Position numbers and translations under genes: made by a program. From Nonomuraea wenchangensis (lineage in GTDB: Bacteria > Actinomycetota > Actinomycetes > Streptosporangiales > Streptosporangiaceae): a stretch of DNA of 64,000 bases. Positions 51,095 through 59,738 of the stretch are shown piece by piece. The stretch is from NCBI RefSeq assembly GCF_900111685.1, contig NZ_FOHX01000015.1:1-64000 (forward strand), read 5' to 3'. How positions within the stretch are numbered: position 1 is the first letter of the stretch; each line of letters opens with the position of its first letter. The notes below the pieces were generated by a model that was not told where the DNA came from, made no database searches, and saw only the letters and a list, made by a program, of their open reading frames with translations.

Positions 51095-52008
51095 GCCATC
51101 CTCCTGCCGTCGGCGGCAGCCGGGTGCCCTGGTCGCGGGTGCCCCAGGAGGTCCGCGCGGCGGTCGAGGAGTTCCTCGGCGGGCGTGTGGCCGAGGCGCG
51201 CACCCAGGAGGGCGGGTTCTCGCCCGCGGCCGCCGTACGGGTGCGCACCGAGCACGGCCGGCGGGCCTTCGTCAAGACCGTCGGTCCTGAGCCCAACCCT
51301 GACACCCCGCACATCTACCGCGCCGAGCTCAGGATCGCCGCGGCCCTGCCGGAGTCGGCGCCCGCGCCCCGGCTGCTGACCGGGTTCGAGGTGGCCGGCT
51401 GGGTGACGCTGGTCTTCGAGGACGTCGAGGGCGAGCACCCCGAGCTGCCCTGGAGACGCGACCAGCTCGACCTGGTGCTTGAGGCGCTCGCGCGGATGTC
51501 GCGGGCGCTGACTCCCTCGCCCGTCGCCGACGCGCCGACGGTCGCCGAGATCTTCGGCGACTCCTTCCACGGCTGGCGCAGGCTCACCGGGGAGGACACC
51601 GCCGGGCTCGACCCGTGGGCGCTGCGCCACCTCGGCGAGCTGGCCGAGCTGGAGGCCGGCTGGGAGTCGGCCGCGGCCGGCGACAGCCTTGCGCACGGCG
51701 ACCTGCGCGCCGACAACATCCTGCTGGCCGGCGAGCGCGTCTTCGTCGTGGACTGGCCCTGGGCCTGCCGGGCGGCGCCCTGGTTCGACCTGCTGTGCAT
51801 GCTGCCGTCCGTCGGGATGCAGGGCGGGCCGCCGCCGTGGGAGCTGTTCGCCGACGCCGAGCCGGCCGTGGTCGCGGCGGTGGCCGGATATCTGGCCAGG
51901 CAGTCGCGGCAGCCTGCTCCGCCGGGGCTGGCGACGGTACGGGAGTTCCAGCGGGCGCAGGGCGTGGTCGCGCTGGAGTGGCTGCGGCGGCGTACGGGCT
52001 GGGCCTGA
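51091..52008 (+). CDS. Aminoglycoside phosphotransferase-fold kinase
   Basis: 305 residues. The catalytic loop HGDLRADNILL (Brenner motif) and the metal-binding VVDWPWAC are clear, with FVKTV as the ATP-lysine strand. Proteins of this fold phosphorylate small molecules or are antibiotic kinases; the substrate cannot be told. ATGA overlap with the sortase gene. Its stop lies inside the first copy of a 22-bp tandem repeat. Confidence 0.88.
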   Translation: MSHPPAVGGSRVPWSRVPQEVRAAVEEFLGGRVAEARTQEGGFSPAAAVRVRTEHGRRAFVKTVGPEPNPDTPHIYRAELRIAAALPESAPAPRLLTGFEVAGWVTLVFEDVEGEHPELPWRRDQLDLVLEALARMSRALTPSPVADAPTVAEIFGDSFHGWRRLTGEDTAGLDPWALRHLGELAELEAGWESAAAGDSLAHGDLRADNILLAGERVFVVDWPWACRAAPWFDLLCMLPSVGMQGGPPPWELFADAEPAVVAAVAGYLARQSRQPAPPGLATVREFQRAQGVVALEWLRRRTGWA

Positions 52009-52086
52009 CGGCGTCACGGAGCGGGGCGGACGGCGTCGCGGAGCGGGGCGGACGGCGTCGCGGGCCGGGGCGGGCGGCGTTACAGG
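52008..52086. repeat. 22-bp tandem repeat, three copies plus part
   Basis: Units acggcgtcrcggagcggggcgg at 52008-52029, 52030-52051 and 52052-52073, with a partial fourth to about 52086. Copies 1 and 2 differ by one base. It begins in the kinase stop codon and ends 45-60 nt before the tsaB promoter. No spacers, so not CRISPR. Confidence 0.8.
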
Positions 52087-52130
52087 CCCGTGCTGACAGC
52101 ATTACGGACAGGTGCGTGGTCCGCTACGGG

Positions 52131-52136
52131 TAGGCT
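52131..52136 (+). promoter_or_regulatory. -10 box TAGGCT of tsaB
   Basis: TAGGCT, 8 nt before the tsaB GTG; no Shine-Dalgarno. Confidence 0.45.
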
Positions 52137-52144
52137 AATCAGTC

Positions 52145-52822
52145 GTGCTGGTCCTGGCTTTTGATACCGCGACACCCGCCGTCACCGCCGCGCTCCACGA
52201 CGGCGAGCGGGTGCTCGCCGAGCACACGACGATCGACGCCCGGCGCCACGGCGAACTGCTCGCCCCCACCATCGAGCTCGTGCTGGCCGAGGCCCGCGCG
52301 ACGCTCCGCGACGTGACCGCGGTCGTGGCCGGCAGCGGCCCCGGCCCTTACACGGGGCTGCGCGTCGGGCTCATGACCGCGCAGGGGCTCGCGACCACGC
52401 TCGGCGTGCCCTCCTACGGCGTCTGCACGCTCGACGCGCTCGCCTACGGCAGTGGCCTGACCGAGCCGTTCCTCGCCGCCACCGACGCCCGGCGCAAGGA
52501 GGTCTTCTGGGCCCGCTACGCCGACCTGCGCACCCGGCTCGACGGGCCGGCCGTCGACCGGCCCGCGGACGTCCCCGCTGACGGGCTGCCGGTCATCGGC
52601 GCCGGCGCCGACCTCTACCGCGACGTGCTGGAGGCCAAGGGCCACGAGGCGCCGCCCTACCCGTACGCCGGATCGCTGGCCGCCCTCGCCGTCGAACGGC
52701 TGGCGACCGGCGCCCCGCTCGACCCGGCGCGCCCGATCTACCTGCGCCGCCCCGACGCCGTCGTGCCCGGCGCCCCGAAGAAGGTGCTCACGCCCGGCGA
52801 GAGCGGGCGGGCGACGGCGTGA
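52145..52822 (+). CDS. tsaB: tRNA t6A biosynthesis protein TsaB
   Basis: The 225-residue ASKHA-fold partner of TsaD. (M)LVLAFDTATPAVTAAL, AGSGPGPYTGLRVGLMTAQGLA and TDARRKEVFWARY are family motifs. GTG start, likely leaderless. It is followed by rimI (10-nt gap) and tsaD. Confidence 0.94.
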   Translation: MLVLAFDTATPAVTAALHDGERVLAEHTTIDARRHGELLAPTIELVLAEARATLRDVTAVVAGSGPGPYTGLRVGLMTAQGLATTLGVPSYGVCTLDALAYGSGLTEPFLAATDARRKEVFWARYADLRTRLDGPAVDRPADVPADGLPVIGAGADLYRDVLEAKGHEAPPYPYAGSLAALAVERLATGAPLDPARPIYLRRPDAVVPGAPKKVLTPGESGRATA

Positions 52823-52832
52823 GGCGGCGGAC

Positions 52833-53282
52833 ATGGTGACACTGCGGCCCATGACGATCGCCGACCTGCCGGCGGTGATGGCGATCGAGCGGGCCACGTT
52901 CCCGCTCGACGCGTGGAGCGAGGGCATGATGCGCGGCGAGCTGGACGACATGCCGCGCACCCGCCACTACGTGGTGGCCCTGGACGAGGACGAGATCGTC
53001 GCCTACGCCGGCCTGGCCGCCGCCGTCGACCAGGCCGACGTGCAGACCATCGCGGTGCTCGACAAGCACCAGGGGCGCGGCATCGGCAGCGCCCTGCTCA
53101 CCGAGCTGCTGGCCGAGGCCCGGCGCAGGGGGGCGCGCGAGATCTTCCTGGAGGTCCGCGCCGACAACCCGCGCGCCCAGGCGGTCTACCGGCGCTTCGA
53201 GTTCGAGGAGATCGGCACCCGCCGCCGCTACTACGACGACGGCACCGACGCGATCATGATGAGAAGGAAGCTGGATGGCTGA
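52833..53282 (+). CDS. rimI: Ribosomal protein S18-alanine N-acetyltransferase
   Basis: The 149-residue GNAT enzyme. The acetyl-CoA loop QGRGIGSALL (about 70-80), LEVRADNPRAQAVYRRFEFEEIG and YYDDGTDAIMM fit RimI. It sits between tsaB and tsaD, as in most actinobacteria, and overlaps tsaD by 8 nt. Confidence 0.92.
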   Translation: MVTLRPMTIADLPAVMAIERATFPLDAWSEGMMRGELDDMPRTRHYVVALDEDEIVAYAGLAAAVDQADVQTIAVLDKHQGRGIGSALLTELLAEARRRGAREIFLEVRADNPRAQAVYRRFEFEEIGTRRRYYDDGTDAIMMRRKLDG

Positions 53283-54306
53283 CGAACCCCTGGTGCTCGG
53301 CATCGAGACGTCCTGCGACGAGACCGGCATCGGCATCGTCCGCGGTCACACGCTGCTGGCCAACACCATCGCCTCCAGCATGGACGAGCACGCCAGGTTC
53401 GGCGGCGTGGTGCCCGAGGTCGCCTCACGCGCCCATCTGGAGGCCATGACGCCCACCGTGGAGGCGGCGCTGGCCGCGGCCGGGCTGCGCTTCACCGACA
53501 TCGACGCCATCGCCGTCACCGCCGGGCCCGGCCTCGCGGGGGCGCTGCTGGTCGGGGTGGCGGCGGCCAAGTCGTACGCGCTCGGGCTCGGCGTCCCTCT
53601 CTACGGCGTCAACCACCTGGCCGCGCACGTGGCCGTGGACGAGCTGGAGCACGGGCCGCTGCCCAAGCCGTGCATCGCGCTGCTGGTCTCCGGCGGGCAC
53701 TCCTCGCTGCTGCTCGTGCCCGACGTGACCGGCGACGTCATCTCGCTCGGCTCGACCGTGGACGACGCGGCGGGGGAGGCGTTCGACAAGGTGGCGCGGG
53801 TGCTGGGGCTGCCGTTCCCCGGCGGGCCGCACATCGACCGGGCCGCCCGCGAGGGCTCCGGCACCGCCGTCACGTTCCCGCGCGGCAAGATCGACGATGG
53901 CACGCTCGACTTCTCCTTCTCCGGGCTCAAGACCGCCGTGGCACGGTGGGTGGAGTCGCGTGAGGCGGCGGGGCAGAGCGTGCACGTTCCCGACGTGGCC
54001 GCCTCCTTCCAGGAGGCCGTGGTCGACGTGCTGACCCGCAAGGCGCTGCAGGCCTGCCGCAAGTACGGTGTGTCCGACCTGCTCATCGGCGGCGGCGTGG
54101 CGGCCAACTCGCGGCTGCGGGCGCTCGCCCAGGAGCGGTGCGAAGCCGCCGGGGTGCGGCTGCGGGTGCCGCGGCCGGGGCTGTGCACCGACAACGGGGC
54201 GATGGTGGCCGCGCTGGGCTCCGACCTGATCGCGGCTGGCGTCTCGCCGTCCAGCCTGCAGATCCCGGCCGACTCGTCCCTGCCGATCACCACCGTGCAC
54301 GTCTGA
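53275..54306 (+). CDS. tsaD: tRNA N6-adenosine threonylcarbamoyltransferase
   Basis: The 343-residue catalytic subunit of t6A synthesis. IETSCDETGIG, the metal motif NHLAAHV (two His), SGGHSSLLLV, and the GGGVAANSRLR and CTDNGAMVA motifs are all intact. ATG overlaps rimI by 8 nt. Confidence 0.97.
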   Translation: MADEPLVLGIETSCDETGIGIVRGHTLLANTIASSMDEHARFGGVVPEVASRAHLEAMTPTVEAALAAAGLRFTDIDAIAVTAGPGLAGALLVGVAAAKSYALGLGVPLYGVNHLAAHVAVDELEHGPLPKPCIALLVSGGHSSLLLVPDVTGDVISLGSTVDDAAGEAFDKVARVLGLPFPGGPHIDRAAREGSGTAVTFPRGKIDDGTLDFSFSGLKTAVARWVESREAAGQSVHVPDVAASFQEAVVDVLTRKALQACRKYGVSDLLIGGGVAANSRLRALAQERCEAAGVRLRVPRPGLCTDNGAMVAALGSDLIAAGVSPSSLQIPADSSLPITTVHV

Positions 54307-54542
54307 TCTCCCCGGACGGCGACGCCCAGCACTACGGCACCGGCGTGCTGCCCGAGCACCGCGGGCACGGCCTCGTCCGCTGGATGAAGGCCGAGGCCGT
54401 CCGGCAGGCACGCGAGCGCTACCCGTACCTCGACGGCCTGCTGACCGACACCGCCGACAGCAACCGTCACATGCGCGGCGTCAACGACGCGCTCGGCCAC
54501 CTGCCGACCCGCAAGATGCTGACGCTCCAGCTCGACCTTTAG
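54306..54542 (+). pseudogene. Remnant of a GNAT acetyltransferase
   Basis: In one frame the sequence from 54306 reads as the C-terminal half of a GNAT enzyme: TGVLPEHRGHGLVRWMKAEA (acetyl-CoA loop), DGLLTDTADSNRHMRGVNDALGH and a stop at 54540-54542. No N-terminal half or start with a ribosome binding site is found; the frame runs upstream into tsaD. It most likely is a truncated gene that lost its 5' part at the tsaD junction. Confidence 0.65.
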
Positions 54543-54577
54543 AGACCCCTTGCACACCTCTGCGGTGATGCTCCTGG

Positions 54578-56671
54578 TCAGTCCTTGGTCCGGGTGGGGC
54601 GGAGGAGGGCCTCGGCCAGGGCCAGCATGGTCTCCTCCAGCGCGCCCAGGCGCTTGGTGAGGTCGGCCGCGGCCGGCTCGACGATGCCGGTGACGGTGCG
54701 GGCCAGCTCGTCCCGGTCGGGGCGCGAGCCCACCAGCTCGGTCAGCGCTTCGGCGGCGGCCGTCAGGCGTTCGGCCTGCTCACCGGCCTGCGAGCCGAGC
54801 AGCTCCGGCAGCCCCAGCGACGCGGGCAGCCCGTCGACCCGGCGGCCGACCGCGTCGATGCGGCCGTCGATGGCGTCGAGGTGCTCGCCGGTCTGCCCGG
54901 CGCGGGCGGCCAGCCCGGTGAGATGGGTGTCGAGGCCGTCGAAGCGGGCGTCGAAGCCGTCGAATCGTCCGCCCAGGTGCTCCTCGGCCTCCCCCAACCG
55001 CTCGTCGAGCGCGTCGAGCTGGGTGTCGAGCCTGTTGAAGTGGCCCTCGCTGCGGTTGGCGGTCTCGCCGATGCGCTGGTCGGCGGCGGCCACCCGGTCG
55101 TCGAGCGCGGTGAAGCGGGCGTCGAGGCGGGTGCCCAGCGCGTCGAAGCGGTCGTCGTGCCGGCTCAGGTGGCCGTCCACCGTGCCGAGACGCTGGCCGA
55201 GCGCGCCGAGCTGGCCGTCCATGTGGGTGAGCCGCGTGTCCACGCCGCCCATGCGGCCGTCGAGGCCGTCAAGACGGGTGTCGATGTCGGCCAGGCACTC
55301 GTCGGTCGACTCCAGCCGCCCGTCGAACCCGGTGAGCCTGGTGTCCAGGCCGGTCAGCCGGCCCTCGACGCGGTCGATCCTGGCGTCCACGCTCGCGAGG
55401 CGGTCGGCCAGGCGCTGCTCGCTCTCGCCGAGCTGCATGGTCAGGCGCTGCTCGCTCTCGCCGAGTTGCACGGCCAGGTGCTGGTCGGTCTCGTCGAGGC
55501 GGGTCGTGAGGCGCTGCTCGATGGCGGCGAGGTGGCCGTCGAGGCGTTCGTCGGTCTCCAGCAGGCGGATGGTCACCCGCGCGTCGGTCTCCTCCAGGCG
55601 GGCGGTGAGCCGCCTGCCGGTCTCCTCCACGCCGGCGGCGGCCTCGTCCAGCTTGGCGGTGAACCGCTGGTCGGTCTCGTCGAGGCGGGCGGTGAGAGCG
55701 CGGTCGGTCTCCTCCAGGCGGGCGGAGAGGGCGCGGTCGGTCTCCTCCGTCCGGACGGTGAGGGCGCGGTCGGTCTCGTCGAGCCTGGCGGCGAGGTTGC
55801 GGTCGGTCTCGCCGAGGCGGGCCGACAGGTTGCGGTCGGTCTCCTCCAGGCGGGCCGTCAGCCGCTGGTCGGTCTCCTTGAGCCGGGTGGTGAGGCGCTG
55901 GTCGGTGGCGTCGAGGCGGGCGGTGAGCTGCTTGCCGGTCTCCTCCAGGCGGGCCGCGCCGTCGTCGAGGCGCGCGGTGAGGCGCTGCTCGACGGCCTCG
56001 GCCTGGACGGAGAGCTGTTCGGCGGTGGCGGTCAGCCGGTCGTCGACGCCCTCGGACAGCTCGCCGACGACCGCCTCGACCCGGTCGGTGCGGGAGATCA
56101 GCTCAGCCACCGACCTGTCGAGCCTGGTGAAGCGGCCCGCCGCGGCCTCCATGCCGGCATGGAGACCGGCCAGCATGCCGGCGAAGTCGGACATGCCCTT
56201 GGTGATGCCGTCGGTGGTCTCCAGCACGGACTGCAGGCGCTTGAGCGCCTCGTCGACGTTCTCGCCCACGGTGCCGAGATCGGCCCAGAGGCTCGGCAGC
56301 TCGGCCACCGGGGCGACGCGGGCGTCCACGTGGCTGACCCGGTCGCCGACGGCGTCCACGTGGTCGCGTACGGCCTCGACGTGCTGTGCCAGCCCCTCCG
56401 CCCACATCGGCGGCTTGACGGAGATGTCCTCCAGCCGCCCGTTGACCGACTCCAGAGCGCCGCTGAGGCCGCCCAGCTCGCGCTCGCGCACCTCCCGCAG
56501 CAGCCACTCCATGCCTTCGAGCCGCTGGCGGATCTCGTCGAGGACGGCTCCCTGCGTGCGCTGCTCGTAGACGTGGTCCTGTGACGCGCGGTTGAGCAGG
56601 TCTCGCATCCTCTCGGAGACGTTCGTGTAGCCCCCTGCCGTGAGAAGGGTCGTGTGGTTGGAATTGTCCAC
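54578..56671 (-). CDS. Hendecad-repeat coiled-coil protein
   Basis: 697 residues with no membrane segment or signal. Residues 1-230 are helical. Residues 249-347 hold nine perfect-length 11-residue units of the form LTARLEETDRN, and 355-431 hold seven more with sequence drift. From about 430 to 610 the pattern changes to 7-residue units (LDTRLTGFDGR, LDGLDGR). A helical tail follows (ELTELVGSR). It must form a long rod. The GTG start has AAGGAG 8 nt upstream. It is convergent with the GNAT remnant. Family unknown; a scaffold or segregation role is speculative. Confidence 0.82.
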   Translation of the reverse strand: MDNSNHTTLLTAGGYTNVSERMRDLLNRASQDHVYEQRTQGAVLDEIRQRLEGMEWLLREVRERELGGLSGALESVNGRLEDISVKPPMWAEGLAQHVEAVRDHVDAVGDRVSHVDARVAPVAELPSLWADLGTVGENVDEALKRLQSVLETTDGITKGMSDFAGMLAGLHAGMEAAAGRFTRLDRSVAELISRTDRVEAVVGELSEGVDDRLTATAEQLSVQAEAVEQRLTARLDDGAARLEETGKQLTARLDATDQRLTTRLKETDQRLTARLEETDRNLSARLGETDRNLAARLDETDRALTVRTEETDRALSARLEETDRALTARLDETDQRFTAKLDEAAAGVEETGRRLTARLEETDARVTIRLLETDERLDGHLAAIEQRLTTRLDETDQHLAVQLGESEQRLTMQLGESEQRLADRLASVDARIDRVEGRLTGLDTRLTGFDGRLESTDECLADIDTRLDGLDGRMGGVDTRLTHMDGQLGALGQRLGTVDGHLSRHDDRFDALGTRLDARFTALDDRVAAADQRIGETANRSEGHFNRLDTQLDALDERLGEAEEHLGGRFDGFDARFDGLDTHLTGLAARAGQTGEHLDAIDGRIDAVGRRVDGLPASLGLPELLGSQAGEQAERLTAAAEALTELVGSRPDRDELARTVTGIVEPAAADLTKRLGALEETMLALAEALLRPTRTKD
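55379..55927 (-). repeat. 33-bp repeats coding the hendecads
   Basis: Sixteen units of 33 bp (nine, an insert of 7 codons, then seven) in the coiled-coil gene, e.g. near 55680-55740. Copies vary, so this is an old, not a freshly slipped, array. Confidence 0.75.
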
Positions 56672-56864
56672 CGAAAGGCTCCTTCGCTCGCCGGCGGTCT
56701 GCCGCGCAGCGGTGGGATAGGTCCGGTTTGCACGTGAATTGGCGAGAACGCGACAACCGCATCAGGGGGAGAACTCCCGCCCGCCAACCTTAGCCCTTCG
56801 ATCAAGGTCAGTAAGCGCCGAACGGAAAGATCGTGGCCGACGAGAGATCGACCGTTGTCCGTGG

Positions 56865-58040
56865 TCAGGCAGCGGGGGAGGTGTCGCAGATAAACGCATA
56901 TGGGCGCTCCATAATGCGAGTCAGGATGATTACCGCTGACTTTTCCCCATTGAGCCGCAAGTCTGCCCGGAGTCGTTCGATGTCGAGAGCCGAGCCGCGC
57001 TTCTTGATGGTGACATTTCCGATTTGTCGCTCGCGCAGCGCCGCCCGGAGTTTCTTCAGCGAGAACGTCATCACCTCGTCCACCGCGTAACGCGCGGCCC
57101 ACGGGGTGTCGATCGGCTCGTCGGCGGCGATGTAGGCGATCTGCTGGTCGAGTAGCCGCCCGCCGACCAGGTCGGCCACCTCGCGCACCAGGTGCGCCCG
57201 GATCGCGGCGCCGTCGGGCTCGTAGATGTAGCGGCCCAGCGCGCCGACCGGGGCAAGGCTCTCGGGGCCGGCGGCGGCCAGGGTGTGGCCGCCGGGCAGC
57301 AGGGTGGCGCGGCGCGTCGAGCGCATGCCGGGGCCGGTCCGGATGGCCGCCTCCTTGACCTCCCCCTTGTAGGAGACCCACTCGACCTCGGAGGACTCCG
57401 GGAGGTAGGAGTAGGGGATCCCCGGGGCGACCTTGACGCAGGCGCGGTCGGCCCGCGCCACCAGGTCGAGCACCGTCGGCCACGGCGGTGAGTACGCCAG
57501 CGGGTCGAACGTGCGGCCCCGCCCCGTCCGCCGGGCGGGGTCGGCGAAGAGCACGTCGTAGTCCTCCGGCCGCACCGCCCCCGCGTTGCCCACGACCACG
57601 CTCACCCGGTCGGCGACGCCGAGCGCCTCGGCGTTCGCCCTGGCCACGGCGACGGTCAGCGGGTCGATGTCCACGGCGGTCACCGTGCAGCCGGCGCGCG
57701 CCAGGGCGAGGAGGTCGCCGCCGACGCCGCAGCAGACGTCGATCACGCTCGCTCCGGCCAGGCGGCGGGCGCGGTGCTCGGCCACCTCCTTGCGGGTGGA
57801 CTGCTCCAGGCCGTGCGGGGTGAAGAACATCACCTCGGCGTCCTCGCCGAACTTCGCCCGCGCCCGTTCGCGGAGTGCCGCCTGGGTGAGCGCGGCCGAG
57901 GTGAGCGGGGCGTCGTACGTGCGGCGCAGCCTGGTGGCGGCGGCGACCGGATCGGCCCCCGTGGCGGTCAGCTCCACGGCCTCGGTGAGCGCCTGCCGGC
58001 CGCGGGAGGTCAGGAGCTGTCGGAAGGCGTCGAGGTCCAC
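56865..58040 (-). CDS. SAM-dependent methyltransferase with THUMP-like C-terminus
   Basis: 391 residues. The Rossmann methyltransferase core includes VIDVCCGVGGDLLAL (SAM motif I), TAVDIDPLTVAVARANA and the DVLFADPARR motif. The C-terminal about 70 residues (IGNVTIKKRGSALDIERLR) resemble the THUMP-like domain found in such actinobacterial proteins, suggesting an RNA substrate. The GTG at 58040 is chosen: upstream frame lacks conservation. TAACGT lies 8 nt before it. It ends 193 nt before the coiled-coil gene and starts 11 nt after marR. Confidence 0.8.
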   Translation of the reverse strand: MDLDAFRQLLTSRGRQALTEAVELTATGADPVAAATRLRRTYDAPLTSAALTQAALRERARAKFGEDAEVMFFTPHGLEQSTRKEVAEHRARRLAGASVIDVCCGVGGDLLALARAGCTVTAVDIDPLTVAVARANAEALGVADRVSVVVGNAGAVRPEDYDVLFADPARRTGRGRTFDPLAYSPPWPTVLDLVARADRACVKVAPGIPYSYLPESSEVEWVSYKGEVKEAAIRTGPGMRSTRRATLLPGGHTLAAAGPESLAPVGALGRYIYEPDGAAIRAHLVREVADLVGGRLLDQQIAYIAADEPIDTPWAARYAVDEVMTFSLKKLRAALRERQIGNVTIKKRGSALDIERLRADLRLNGEKSAVIILTRIMERPYAFICDTSPAA

Positions 58041-58051
58041 GTTGCCCGACG

Positions 58052-58648
58052 TTATCGCGTCGCGGAACCCCTCGTGACGCCGCTCGCGCCGGCCCCTGTG
58101 CCGCTCGCGGCTGCGTCCCCGGCGGCGTCCCCGGGGGTGCACGAGAGGGCGGGGGTGTCGCCCAGGGACAGCAGGAGCTTGCGGAGCAGGGCGGCCAGGG
58201 TGTCCCGGTCGCCCGCGGAGAGCCCGGCCAGCAGGCGGGCCTCGTTGGCCGCGTGCCGTTCGAGCACGTCGTCCGCCACCCGCCGGCCCTCGTCGGTCAG
58301 CCCGACGAACGTCATCCGCCGGTTGCCCGGGGCCGGCCACCGGTCGACGAGCCCGCGATCGAGCAGGTGGTCGATGCGGTTGGTGAGCGCGCCGGGGCTC
58401 ACCATGGCGGCGGCCGAGAGGTCCTTCATGCACATGCGGACGTTCTCGGCGCGCCGGAGCGTGGCGAGCACGTCGAACTCCCACGCCTCCAGCCCGTGCT
58501 CGGCCAGGAACTCCCTGGCGGCGCGGTCCAGCAGCCGCGAGGCGCGCGTGACCCGGCCGATCACGCCCGTGGGGGAGACGTCGACGCCGGGCCGGGCCAG
58601 CGCCCACTGGCCGATGATCTCGTCCACCGCGTCGATCGCGTCGTCCAT
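58052..58648 (-). CDS. MarR-family transcriptional regulator
   Basis: 198 residues. The winged helix is visible at about 55-120 (EFDVLATLRRAENV, MVSPGALTNRIDHLLDRGLVDR, NRRMTFVGLTDEGRR). A Gly/Ala/Thr-rich tail of about 35 residues follows. Divergent from the epimerase gene with a shared 90-bp control region holding two palindromes. Probably represses both genes, and may respond to a small ligand. Confidence 0.9.
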   Translation of the reverse strand: MDDAIDAVDEIIGQWALARPGVDVSPTGVIGRVTRASRLLDRAAREFLAEHGLEAWEFDVLATLRRAENVRMCMKDLSAAAMVSPGALTNRIDHLLDRGLVDRWPAPGNRRMTFVGLTDEGRRVADDVLERHAANEARLLAGLSAGDRDTLAALLRKLLLSLGDTPALSCTPGDAAGDAAASGTGAGASGVTRGSATR

Positions 58649-58655
58649 GCGGTCG

Positions 58656-58720
58656 ATCCTACGACATTGAAATGTTCGACGCTGGACGCTATCTTCGGCG
58701 TGGAAGACTTCGATGTCGAA
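58656..58720. promoter_or_regulatory. Divergent marR/epimerase promoters with two palindromes
   Basis: Epimerase promoter: TTGAAA (58667-58672), 17 nt, TATCTT (58690-58695). marR -10: TAGGAT on the - strand (58656-58661), 7 nt before its ATG. ACATTGAAATGT (58664-58675) overlaps the -35 and abuts the marR -10. TTCGATGTCGAA (58709-58720) lies downstream. These are strong MarR-operator candidates. Confidence 0.6.
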
Positions 58721-58738
58721 CTTTTTGAGGTGAGAGTG

Positions 58739-59689
58739 ATGCGGGTACTAGTGATCGGCGCGACCGGTTACATCGGGTCGGCCGTGGTCGAGCGGCTGAT
58801 CGCGGGGGGCCACGAGGTGACCGCGTACGTACGCCCGGCGGCCGACGGCGCGAGACGGGTGCCGGCGGCGGCCGGCGAGCGCTACGGCGACCTGTCGGAC
58901 CCGGCGGCGCTGCGGGCCGCGCTCGCGCCGGACGCCCGCCAGGGCGTCGGCCGGGGCGTCGATTCGGACGCCGGCCAGGGCATCGAGCCGGGCGCCGGGC
59001 AGGGCGTCGAGGCGGGCGCCGGCGCGGGGTTCGATGTCGTCGTGCACGCCGGGCAGCTCACCGGTGACCGTGAGACCGACCTCGCCGTCGCCGGTGTCCC
59101 ATCCGCCGCGGGGGCGCGGATGGTGTACCTCAGCGGGGTCTGGGTGCTCGGCGCGATCGACGGCGGGGACGAGGGCAGCCCGGCCCGGCCGATTCCGCTC
59201 GTGGCGTACCGGGACGAGGTGGAGCGGGTGGTGCTCGGCGGCGGCGGCTCCGTCGTACGGCCGGGCGTGGTGCACGGCCGGGGCTCCGGCATCCCGGCGC
59301 TCCTTCGCGGCCTGGCCGCCGAGCGCGGCACCGGCGTGTACGTCTCGGCCGGCGGCACGGTGCCCACCTGGACGTTCGTGCACGTGGACGACCTCGCCGA
59401 CCTCGTCGCGGCGGTCGTGGAGCGCGGCGGACCGGCCGTCTACCACGGCGTGAGCGAGGAGGCAGTGCCGCTCACGGACGTGGCCGAGGCGGCGGCCCGC
59501 GCGGCCGGCGTCAAGGAGGTCGCCGAGCCCTGGCCGCTGGAGGAGGCCGCGAAGGCGCTCGGGGCCGAGTTCGCCGAGGCCCTGGCCCTCGGCCAGCGGA
59601 TCGGCGCCGCCCGCACCCGCCGCGAGCTCGGCTGGGCCCCGAGCCGGCCGGGCGTCGTCGCCGAGCTCACAGAGGGCTCGTACGCCTGA
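58739..59689 (+). CDS. NAD(P)-dependent epimerase/reductase
   Basis: 316 residues. The N-terminal Rossmann GATGYIGSAV motif binds NAD(P); later the YRDEVERVV and TWTFVHVDDLADLV segments fit the extended SDR/epimerase class. The usual YxxxK is not clear: YRDEVE takes its place, so catalytic activity is uncertain (atypical SDR). A Gly/Asp/Ala-rich insert (residues 65-100) comes from 24-bp repeats. ATG at 58739 is preferred; control by the divergent MarR is likely. Confidence 0.8.
   Translation: MRVLVIGATGYIGSAVVERLIAGGHEVTAYVRPAADGARRVPAAAGERYGDLSDPAALRAALAPDARQGVGRGVDSDAGQGIEPGAGQGVEAGAGAGFDVVVHAGQLTGDRETDLAVAGVPSAAGARMVYLSGVWVLGAIDGGDEGSPARPIPLVAYRDEVERVVLGGGGSVVRPGVVHGRGSGIPALLRGLAAERGTGVYVSAGGTVPTWTFVHVDDLADLVAAVVERGGPAVYHGVSEEAVPLTDVAEAAARAAGVKEVAEPWPLEEAAKALGAEFAEALALGQRIGAARTRRELGWAPSRPGVVAELTEGSYA
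58931..59014 (+). repeat. 24-bp in-gene repeats in the epimerase
   Basis: Three related 24-bp units (58931-58954, 58967-58990, 58991-59014) of pattern gRcgcc-ggcagggcgtcgagscg encode DARQGVGR, DAGQGIEP and GAGQGVEA. Confidence 0.7.
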
Positions 59690-59738
59690 TCGACACCCGT
59701 TGTTCCGATCGCTGTCAGCAGACTTGGACGCGTTCGTG

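Noticed and set aside
52008..52086. Repeat array as a CRISPR candidate
   Set aside because: The 22-bp copies are contiguous without spacers and no cas gene is nearby.
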